NCBI GenBank assembly: GCA_914767715.1
Contig: OU612065.1
Location: 21,204,001 to 21,268,000, forward strand
Source: Membranipora membranacea
Taxonomy: Eukaryota; Bryozoa; Gymnolaemata; Cheilostomatida; Membraniporidae
Reading direction: 5' to 3'
DNA length: 64,000 nucleotides
Shown: positions 37,612 to 48,300 of the stretch, piece after piece
Layout: each line of letters begins with the position of its first letter
Numbering within the stretch: position 1 is the first letter of the stretch
Position numbers and translations under genes: made by a program
Notes under the pieces: model-generated
Database searches by the model: none
Told to the model about the DNA's origin: nothing
What the model saw: the letters and a program-made list of their open reading frames with translations, nothing else

Positions 37612-39573
37612 CTTTATTTTGCTATAAAGAAACATTGTAAATTAAGAGAAATAAATGTTCAAAGAATGTAAATAAAAGCATGGGTCAGCCAGATAGACTG
37701 TGACTAGAGTGGCGGCCAACCCTCCAACTGATTACAAACACACCACACGAACATCAGCATCAACATCAAGCCCAGACAAAAACGTGCCCACTGTACCCGC
37801 TGTCCACCGCACGCCCAGAGACGCCCTGCCAGCCCAACTGTGAGATGGCACAATGGCCCCGTCCAAACTCTCAAAAGGTACTTGTTGAACAAGGCTATGC
37901 CATTGCTAAACAAGGACCTCTCTCCTTACTTGTTGTTGGTCTTAATAATGTTAAGTTTGCTGGATCTAGTGTTGTACTCATGGTTTGTTTTAATATTTAA
38001 AATATCTTGAATTGAATTTGATTTTAATAAAAGTTTTAAAGTTCTGCATTCAAAAAGCATTTGCAATGGCGTGATTTTAAGTTTTTCACAATGACTAGAA
38101 ATGTGACCCCCTGGTCCAATTCCCTTAATGATACACAGGTCATTTTTTTTGTATAGTCTGTGTTGGTCGTAGTTGGCTATCACTTGCGTGGCCCCAGAAC
38201 TCTAATCCGTATATCAAATTAGGATAGAAAAAGCTGTAATATATGTCAACCATTGACTTTTGGTCAATGGCTGGACGTAGTGCTCGCATCATCATCAGAG
38301 TTAAATTTAATTTCTTTTTTAGGCTTTTAAAATGCTCATGGAAAGTTGTGTTTGAGTCTAACTCAAGTCCTAAATATTTGGTGATTCCTTTTTCTTTTAA
38401 AATAGAGTTCCCGAGTTCGAGCTTGTAATCTTCGGGGTTAAAAATTCTGAAAAGGACTTGCAAGGTTTTCTCATAGTTTATAACAAGACGGTTGATGATA
38501 CACCATTCATTAGTCAAAGGTAAACTTGTTTTTATGAATTCAGGTTAAGTACTAAAAATATTTGTATCATCAGCAAAAAGTAGATAATTTAGATCAGGTG
38601 TTGCATTTAAAAGGTCATTAATAAAAATTAAAAATAAAAGTGGTCCAAGAACCGAACCCTGGGGAACACCAATCTTGACTGGCAATAAACCTGACTCAAC
38701 ATCATCGACCAAGACAAACTGTTTTTTGTTCAAAAGATAATTTTCTAAAAGTCGACAAGAGGGAGAGGAAAATCCGAAAAATTTCAGTTTACTGATAAGA
38801 ATACAGTGATTTGTTGTATCAAAAGCTTTTGAACAATCTAAAAGCACACCCTGGGTTATGCCTCTATCATTAAAATTGTTGTAAAATTGTTCCATTGTAA
38901 TATTGATTGCGTCAGTTGTACTGCGCTTCGATCTAAAGCCAAATTGGTAATTTGTGAGTAAATTTTTGCACTCCAGATATTCTCTGATTTGCATTGAAAG
39001 GAGTTTTTCTAAAACTTTCGATGTCGAATTTAAAATTGAAATAGGTCTGTAATTATTACATTTAGTTTTATCTCCCGTTTTAAAAAGTGGCTTCATGCGA
39101 GCAATTTTTGAGCAGTCTGGGAAAATTGAGGTTTCTATCATCAGGTTGGCTAAGTAGGTTATAAGTGGTTCCAAGGGTTAGTTTATTATCTTTTAAAGCT
39201 TGCATTGGTATTCTATCAGGTCCTGTAGCTTTCTTATTGGAGAAGCTATCAATTATTTTAAGAGTAACAGCGGTCTCAATTTCAGTGAAAGAAAATTCAG
39301 CTACAAAAGCCTTATCAATTTTAGGAAAATATTTTGAAAATTTGGTTGCAGTGGCTGAAAGATTTTCTGTCAGATTAGTACAAACATTGATAAAGAAATC
39401 ATTAAATTTATCAGCTACGGAAATGCTCTGATCACCATCATGTCCGAGATGAATTTTCTCATCTGAACCATTGGTATCTTTTTTAATAAAACTCATGACA
39501 AATCTCCATTTTTCATTGGTATTCCCACAACACTTATCATACTGAGCTTTGTAATGCTCTTTCCTTGCCATGT
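37612..39573 (-). mobile_element. 5'-truncated LINE (Jockey/CR1-type) in the copy C 3' flank
   Basis: Minus-strand remnants of one reverse-transcriptase ORF: 39080-39573 (linker before RT), 38545-39174 (RT core with NYRPISILNSTSK, QFGFRSKRST, LDCSKAFDTTNH, GVPQGSVLGPLLFLIFINDL and LLFADDT) and 38140-38517 (thumb and C-terminal region). A frameshift lies near 39175, an in-frame TAA at 38545-38547 (the frame continues directly with PEFIKTSLPL), and another shift at the A-run near 38145. The endonuclease domain is absent, so the copy is 5'-truncated and non-functional. A GC-richer 3' tail reaches about 37690. Boundaries come from comparison with the B-C spacer, which is uninterrupted here. Confidence 0.9.
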
Positions 39574-40196
39574 TTACTCTACAGGGTATATGCAGAAAAA
39601 TTGTCAGCAATAGTCACTTTATGTTTTTTCTCTTACTGCCTATCAATAGGCCTACAAACTTATGTATCCAAGCAGTTTAAAAATAACTTGTCAGTTCATC
39701 TTTTTTCTAGGATGCAACGATTGTGATATTTATTTATAAAAGAATGATAATAATATCAATTAGCAGTGAAGTTATTAAATTTTTCATTACCCATTGTGTT
39801 TTGCCCTAATAAAATTCTTTCTCCATGATAAAATGACCCTTTTAAATAAATATTTATGACCTGTTGTAAGTAATAGCTATTAGCATGAAAAAATTAATAG
39901 AAACTGTGCTTTTTTATTCTATTCACTAGGTCTTATTGACTCGCAGGTGGTGTGTGGGGTAGATATACTAAACTTGTACCACTCTTTTTTTGAAATGGCA
40001 GAGAGGGATTTTTATACTACACGGAAGCACAAAGTAGACCTACTGTATGTATGGCCCTGATCTGAACAGATCTGGCTACGATGAACGGCTTGCCAGTGCT
40101 AAATCAGAAATGACATCTGGTGCTGGAGTCAAACCTGGATCATAAGATCACAAGTCCTAGGTGCCTTAACCATCAGACTTACACTGCAGAGAACCT

Positions 40197-40225
40197 AGTC
40201 TGAGCCCACAGACTCTCGCCCCCCT
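40197..40225 (+). repeat. GC-rich short repeat, copy 6
   Basis: GTCTGAGCCCACAGACTCTC followed by GCCCCCC. The hairpin core is retained and the C-tail shortened. Confidence 0.55.
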
Positions 40226-40653
40226 AATATCATCCTGTACAGACGTTTTGCTATAATGTGCCAAAGAAATTACGGCAAAAGCTGGGGAAAATTGACACTT
40301 TAAAAAAAGTATTTATGACCCCCTATTTATTGCTAGTAGTATAAAAACATAAATAAGAAACAGGACAGAGTGTTAAAGTTGTGGTATGATCCCGGACCAC
40401 TACCAAGAGTAGTAGTTCAAACACCTCTCACTAAAATCAAGTTCTAGCTACCAATCAATTAGCTTGGATTTATTTAGTCTTCAATTCGCTATCAGGTGTC
40501 TCCTATTTCCATTTCACCACATGGAATACTCATGGATAATAAATGTATTGTTTTTCTGTTTAGAATGAACATGCCTGATAGTCTGGCACTATGCCTATTG
40601 ATGGACTCTTTCTGTTGGTTGTGGTGGTGTAGTGAGTGATTCTCATTCACTGC

Positions 40654-40941
40654 GTTTCCATGTTAATTTTGAGGTCGATCCGAGGCTAATTTTGATGCTC
40701 TTGGAAACGCCTCCCAGCTCGCGCTGAGCTCGAAGCTTTAGCTCACACTTAGCGGCCGGTACTACAGCGAACTGGCGTGGCTGAGAAGTTAGCATCAAAG
40801 ATTCTGAAGCGGGTGGCCCGGGTTCATAGAGTTTGTGTTTTTCTTCTCAGCTCTATCATGGAGTGGCTGCATATTTCGAGATCGAGCCAAGAGGTGACAA
40901 ATCAGCTCGATCTAGGCCGACCTCAAAATTCACACGGAAAC
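40654..40941. mobile_element. 288-bp inverted-repeat element in C-D spacer
   Basis: The left arm GTTTCCATGTTAATTTTGAG and the right arm CTCAAAATTCACACGGAAAC are inverted repeats with two mismatches, continuing into GGTCG/CGACC. The B-C spacer has only a short stretch (about 28450-28480) at this site. The interior is GC-rich compared with its surroundings. No clean target duplication was found. Confidence 0.65.
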
Positions 40942-41253
40942 ATGATGATCAGACACTACTTAAGACACTTAGCCACTGCATAGTTTGTTCAATATGTCAT
41001 TTATTCGTCCGATATTTGAACAGTCAAGACGCTCGGTGTAGAAAGTTTAGTGGAGAAAATAACTCTCAAACACAAACTTTGGTACATTATGGTCTTTCCC
41101 ATAGTATGCAGCTTCTATTCTCTTATACATATTAACACTAGGAAAGAATAGAGACACTTGTTATATATGTCTACGGATTAGGGGGACAACTAATATCACC
41201 CTCCACAGGCACATGGCAATTTATGTATGGTTATAAAAAGTGCATTTATTTAA

Positions 41254-41485
41254 CACTTCTCGTCCTTCTTTGCCTATTGGCTAAGATCAAAGTGTCACTG
41301 CCAATGGCTGATTAGTGCCAGTTTCAGTTTTGGTAGCTGGCTGCACATCCAGTTCAGGAGGTCTTCTATAGCCTCACATCTAGGATCCAGGATATATCAC
41401 ATTCTCAGTATGAGGATTTAGGGCACCTTGCGTCCCTCTTTAGAGGCAGCCCAATCTTCTGTTTCTCTCTAAACAGCAAGAACGA
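41254..41485 (+). mobile_element. SINE with U2-snRNA-like head, copy 1
   Basis: The 5' part contains CTTCTCG...CC...GGCTAAGATCAAAGTGT, which matches the conserved 5' end of U2 snRNA, followed further on by CAGTTTT. The remaining ~150 bp is shared with 47361-47602. The flanks ATTTATTTAA (41244-41253) and ATTTCTCTAA (41486-41495) look like a slightly decayed target duplication, and the B-C spacer has the empty site. The branch-site recognition segment is not preserved, so this is not a functional U2 gene. Confidence 0.6.
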
Positions 41486-42249
41486 ATTTCTCTAATTCGA
41501 TTGAGTCAAACATTACAATAATGCTGACAGCAGTCTTAGCTGATCCTAAGCGGTTCGATCAGTGGTTTTTAACCTCTGTGAACAGGGTGATATGCACAGG
41601 GAGAATTCTCCCTGGTTTGCATGACATAAAATTATTGATATATAAGCCTAAGCTGAGCCTCAGAGGACTGTATTTGTGTATTTAATGTCTAATTGAGAAT
41701 CTGCTGAGGTTGCGACTGCATTTCATGCTATTGCCAACATACACATCATTCCAAATAAAAAAATATCAGAAATAGGGCAATGATAAAATATAACAATAAG
41801 ATGGCTTATTATATCCGCTAGTTTGATATGACACTTTGACACCGACACCTCCATTAAGGTTAGTGTCAGATTTTTTTACCAACATTCTCTTAACCAATAC
41901 TTGATTTAAAACCAGCGTCTTTGATGATGGAAATTTATGTGAGCCAGTAACTGTTAGTAAGCTAAAATCAGGTGTTAAAACTCTTATATCAGTTAACAGC
42001 TTGCGCACAAGCCAAAAGTTTGTACAACTGATGCTTTTCTCCGACATTCTCCGTCTGCATATCAGACCAATATGATATGGAAAACAAGTATCTGCAAATG
42101 GCCTGCCGTCTGGGTTTTTGTTAAAGTATCTGACAACCAGCAACCTTCAATTACTGAGTTTATTTGGTTCCATGTAAGTGTTTGATTGTATCCGCAATGT
42201 ATCTGAATGTAATGTAAAAGCAATCAATTTCAATAATATTGTTGTGCTC

Positions 42250-42342
42250 GATTTAATGACCGGCACAGTGATTATGTGAGCTGTGATCAGTCGATATTTT
42301 GACTGCTTGGATCAAGGTTGTACTAGGAGAAGTCCTGAACCG
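42250..42342 (+). promoter_or_regulatory. Conserved 5' flank of copy D
   Basis: It shares the ordered blocks TTTAATGACCGG, ATTATGTGAGCT, GATCAGT and GCTTGGATCAA with copy C (30149-30241). The distal TTTGATATGACACTTTGACA lies at 41822. Function inferred. Confidence 0.35.
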
Positions 42343-45300
42343 ATGAGTCTTTCACACAGACAATTTAGAGTTGGGCTGACCATATCTGTTTTGATATTGG
42401 TGGTAGACTGCCAAATAATTCACTCTGTGGATAGACTTCATGCTGCTGTGCAAGAGTTGAATGATCTGCCTGATTTAGTTCGTAAATATGTGGAGGAGGA
42501 GCGACAGAGGCTAGATGAGCTGGAAATGTAAGTATTTACAGATAACTTATCATTTGAATGAGAATTAATAACATTAAAGACGAAACGCATAATGAAATCC
42601 TATGGGAGTAAAGCAATCACAGAAGGAAAAGTTTTCCATTTTTCATTTTCCACAGGCTTGAAGTCGTGTATTTTCACATTGGCATTAAGTCACACACCCA
42701 AACTAGCTTAACTTAACTAGCTCCCTTGATATAAAACAACAAGTCACAGCCAGTTTTATTATTTATCCCAAACAGCACCATCAACAATTTGAAGAGAACA
42801 GGATACGAAAATTCTACAAAATCTGAGTTAGAGAGAGAAATGTCCCATCCTGTGAGGCTTCTAAGGTTTATACGTGATTTCAGTGCGGAGATAGATTCAA
42901 TCAGATCTGCGACCACTTCTAAGCCTCCGTCCGAAGGTGAGACAAGTATTTCATGGCAAAGGCTTCTAGATATTTCGCTTCCTGGCTGTAACCAGCATAA
43001 CATCATACAATATTAGTTTGTATCTCCATCGATTCAATGACACAAACAATCGCAAGACTTGTTGGTAAACATTTTATCAACCAATATTCAGCATCAACCA
43101 ATCATTCATTGATAATCTGTTTTCTGAGCTGAAATTTGACCCGTTGTTTTGGGTTGACCTCTCTCTATTTGGGTACCATTTAACCAACGCAGCATCGGCA
43201 AATATTATCAAAATGGCTTCATCTTGAAAACTGCTGACTGTATATTAGAATTTAGATTCAGCATCCGCAAAATTGAAAACTTCCGGGTTGTATAGAGAGG
43301 CGACAACTGAGCTCAATCTAGACCAAGGTCAAAGAGCACATGAACATGTAGTGAATGTGTTATTACCACAAATATATAACATATTATATGGTCATTACCA
43401 ATCAGCCTAATGCACCCATCTTCGACATTGACACCATACAGGTTGTGTGCTGAGAAAATATGACCTTAGCCTTGATTACAGTCCTGGACAACAATACAAA
43501 TATTATTTAGTACTTCATCGACAACCGTATTGTGAGCTCATCCCTGAAATTTGATGCAACGCAGGAAAATAGCAACATTTATCAACATTTTGAGCGAGGC
43601 ACCTCGTCAGCTTGTGTCGATTGACCAAACTGGTCTACGGTCCCCACCTTCACCAACTGTATTCTTATATAATGATCGGCAGAGTTGAAGCAGAGCTTTG
43701 CAAAGCTTCCGAGTAAGATGGACTACGAAGAGTGTGTGTTCGCCCTTCATAGACTTAAAGAAGTATATCTAGAGGATGCCGAATATACTAAGCCAACCCC
43801 CGAGAACCCTGAATATTTTCTCACAGGTAAAACTTAGCTTGCAACTGTTCTCACTTTCACAAATGCAGTTGGAGTATGTTATAACTGTGGAGAGTCAGAT
43901 TGATGTTGTTTAAAATATTGTATGGAACATTTACGTTCAAGCTTGCCAAAGACTTACTTATCCTACGTTGATAACGATTGCTGGCATTCGGTTGATGCCG
44001 TTCCATCCATGTGAATTAAGTTGCTTTCATTATTTCATTGAATTGTTTGGTTCCCTTGTTTTGAATAATATACCAAAATACCAGAGAAATATAAAATCAG
44101 TCAGCTAGCTCTGCAGTAGTAATGCAACATTTTTAAATGAACAAAATTCAAAGCGCATCTGGGTAAAACTGTTTTATTGTGTAAGACATCGTCCCCCTGC
44201 TCATCTATGAGGCATGTGTGGGTATGTACTGTACAAGCTCAATAAGCTTCAACTTCCATATATCTATAATTACTGATTTACTCCATTTAAGTTAATATTA
44301 AATCTATTTTTTGTTGTCAGGAGTCATTGTACGATAGTACATCCATTTAACTTTTGTGTAGATTGAAGTGGTATTCTTTTGGGCATGTACAGTGCATACC
44401 CCTTCATACCTCAAAGGTGAGCAAGGGGGACAATTTCTAACAGGATACCTAATTGTTACCCGGAATTGCCATGCATTTTTTAAGTGAACAATATTGAATG
44501 ACCTGAGCAAATAATTGCTGCCGGAATATATATTGCTTTGGTCTTTGGGCAGTCTTTGTAAAAATCTTACTTTAGCATATTCATTATATCATATTACCAG
44601 GTCAAGTTCGAGTGTCTAGGTTCTCTAGTACATGACACCATATTGCGCCATCTTGCACTTTGAATAATTTCCTGCAGTAACAGAGAACTCATAAACACAA
44701 ATGAAGAAGAGATTGGAATTCATAATATGTGGCATAATTCCAGCGTGCTCCCTTAGTAACATATTTGAATTCAGGTAGTTGTGCCTGCCCTACCTTGCTG
44801 TATCCGGTTAAAATTAATATTCATGCACAAAAGTTGAATATCATTAAACAGCTGATGAGGCTCTAAGTGTTGCTGAAGTTCACCTCAAGCATGATCTGGT
44901 TGACGAAGCGTACGAGTTATTTACAAGATCGAAAGAGTTATATGAGGAACTTGGAAACAAAGCTAAGGCAATGGAAGCTCATACCTCGTTGGCTCACATT
45001 TTGTTCAAGGTAAGCCCTTCGCTTGATAAAGACTATAGTAGGGAGAAGTATCTGAATCAGTATAGTTATTCTTTCTTCTTGCCGGGAAGAAATTTTCATT
45101 ATTTATAATTTATCACATTTCATGGTTATTGATATTGTTAAAGACTACCCAAACACCAATGCATGTTATAGTTAGTGTTGTGTGTTAGTTGTGTTGGCAG
45201 TTACTTATGATAAAGTCTTGCCAGATTTACATGGTAAAAAAATTCAATGCTCTACTTGGCATCAATTATTGATGGTTGAAAAAGTTGAAGGTAACTCCCG

Positions 45301-48300
45301 GAAGTGCAATACAAGAAACAAGCACTTCCAGGTAACTGTGACATCACAATGCAGAGAATGGGAGTTACCTCCCCTTATGGGAGGCAATTTTCCACTATTA
45401 ATAATTGATGCCCAGTAGAACATTGCATTTTTTACAATACGAATCAGACAAACCTTTATCATAAGTAACTGCCTGATTATAACATGCATTAAACCTTAGG
45501 TAGTCTTTAACCCTGCTGTGCTAGCACTGGTGTTTCTATGTGACAGCTAACCATACTGAAATGGCTTGGTGTGATAACTATCAAGCAGTGCTGCTTCGAT
45601 CATGTTGGCACACAAACATATAATTGTATAACTAGACAAATCCTTATCTTTGGAGCCGCGTTGAAACAGTGTAAATTATGGTTTGCTAATATTTTACTAG
45701 ACCTTCTTGTTACATATAAACTCCCACCTTAGTAAGTGAAAATTGGTGCTAACTAACAAGATCATCTCAAAACGATCTAAATCGAACTAATATTTACTCT
45801 AATATTAAAACTTTCTTACAGCAAAACAATACTGCACATGCTCTAGTTGCTAATGAGGAGCTTCTCAGCTACTACCTATCTGAGGATGGGGATAATAACG
45901 ACACAATATCCAAACTTGAGGGGAACCGAGTAAAGTACATTGAGCAACTAGGTGAAAACTTACCTGCGAAGAACGTTAGGAAATACAATGCACTTGAAGA
46001 TCAGATCCCTGAGGAGTACACAGAACGAATTCAAAAGTTGTGCGCAGGAAAAATGGACGAGGTGAGATCCGGGTCAAGTATGATCCAGTTTGCCTGCATT
46101 TGGACTATGCTTGGTGGCTTACCACTAGAATAGGAGCAACCAGAAATGAGTCAGATTGCATTCATAAACCTAATTTTAAATTGTCTGATGCAAGTTTAAT
46201 ATTCAAGACTAGTGAAACGCATTCTTATTTGCTTTGAAAATGATAAGTATCATGAATTTCTGGTTTTAGGCAATCGAAGATAATGCGAGAAGACTGAGAT
46301 GTTACTACTTCACAAATAATAATCATCCCTTGTTGATAATCGCTCCTGGCAAAATAGAGGAATTGAATTTAGAAATAGGTCTCACATTCTATCACAACTT
46401 TTTGACTGAAAGAGAGATCTTGTTACTCCAAAAGTTAGCTTCACCAAAGGTAAGAAATGCTGCCAACCTTGCCAGAATATTTTGCTGGGCATATTTCAAA
46501 AACCTTTGATAAGTTTTCTCTATCAATTACAAGTGTTTGTTAAAATTTAATGTTGTGTTCTCCTGTAATGGTTCAATCGTCCATTTTTAATATCGAACGA
46601 AATTACTGCCTAATACCTATGGTTGCCTACTACCAGTAAGAGAATGAAAAACGGCAACATAAAGAATGTGCCAGTAGTGACTGGAATTATCAGGCGCAAT
46701 GATAGCTTTACTGTTTGAGATAATGTCAGTCGTGAATTGTTAATATTGAGATTTGTAAAGGGCATTGGTTATTTAATTTTATCTCAAGAAATGTCCATGT
46801 ACAGGGACCATCTTCATCATGTGAATATGGCATTTTGACTAGAACCTGGATTTATTAGATTGCCTATTACTGCCACATGTTGCTGCTCAGTTTTACTAGT
46901 GGGTAAACAGTAAGTGATCGAGTTGCTTTGATTCAGCTTGAAGACTCCGCGATGTACAGCGACGACCCGACGGATTTGAGTCAGAGGAAAGACAACCTAG
47001 AAAGATCAAGTAACACAGGCTGGATATCTGATCGGGAGGATGAGACTGTCAAGGCCTTATCCAGACGTATTGGGGCTATGCTAGATCTTGATCCATTATC
47101 AGCTGAACCGTTCCAGGTAAGGATAATATATAAACAAGCTGATAAAAAAATTCACTAACATATCAATGTATTGCTGCCAATCTCATGGTTCATCACATTC
47201 CATTGTCAACCAAATCCCCACTACCAGCAAAGCAGGAAGAGCCTAAGCATTTTAACTACTTACACAATTTTTGATTTTCAGGTTGTGAGTTATGGAGTCG
47301 GAGGCTTTTACTTACCACACACTGATTGGTTAGATGAAGAGGTAAGCATGTAGGCAGTACAGATGGCTTCTCAACCTATGGGCTAAGATCAAAGTGTCAC
47401 TATCAATGGTAGATTAGTGCCTGTTTCAGTTTTGGCAGCTTGCTGCACACCAAGTTCAGGAGGTCTTCTATGGCCTCACACATCTAGGATGCATTCTAGA
47501 ATGTATCAGATTCTCAGTATAAGGATTTTGGGCACATTGCATCCTTTTTTAGGGGCAGCCCAATCTTCTGTTTCTTACTAGCAGCAACATGTCAAAAGTA
47601 CGAATTGGTTAATTTGACGTTTATTTCTATTTTTATTTTGATCATTTTCAATTTCCAACCATTCAGCCTTATGATTATTCACCATCATAGATGGCCTACC
47701 AGAGGGCTGGTGCTGGGTTGATTTTTGAGGGTTTGGCATGAAGTGGGGATGTACGTTTTCTGTAGTTGAATTAATTTTTATAACTTTGAGCACGATATGA
47801 ACTTTTCTGCTCTATAGCCAACTGATTACATCTTGTTAGATAAAACGCCATTTAGTGATGTAGGGACACCAGACTTGTCATATCTTGTTGTAGTTCTTGT
47901 AGCCGACATCTTGGTGCCAACCTATTTTTTCATGCCTATATATTGATAATGGGAGGGTAAAAACATCGCGATGTAAGCATCTCATTCCTTGATATTCACT
48001 ATGGTCCCATACTTGGAATGAGTTGTCGAATTGAATGAAGAACGCGTACGATTTCCATGATGATAAAACTTCAGAAAAGACAGCAGCAACCGGCATTTGA
48101 ACACAGGCCTTCCACCTTTGTCGCTATCCATTCATCTACGTAACCGACGATGCGTTTCATAACAGCTCCCCAATCTGAATGAATAGACGTGAACCAATAC
48201 AAACGGAAGTTAATTTACTGAATGCTATACTCATGTATCGATTAGCCCTCAAACTGACGTCACGTCGACATATAGCAACATGGTGATTTAAAATAATTTT

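Larger units (their letters stand above)
37298..42342 (+). other. Spacer between copies C and D
   Basis: Homologous to the B-C spacer with three extra insertions: a LINE (37612-39573), an unclassified inverted-repeat element (40654-40941) and a U2-like SINE (41254-41485). A possible polyadenylation signal for copy C is AATAAA at 37474-37479. No host gene is visible. The 5' flank of copy D occupies the last 600 bp. Confidence 0.7.

Noticed and set aside
41254-41485. Possible functional U2 snRNA gene
   Set aside because: Only the 5' segment matches; the branch-site recognition region and the rest of U2 are replaced, and a second similar element exists.
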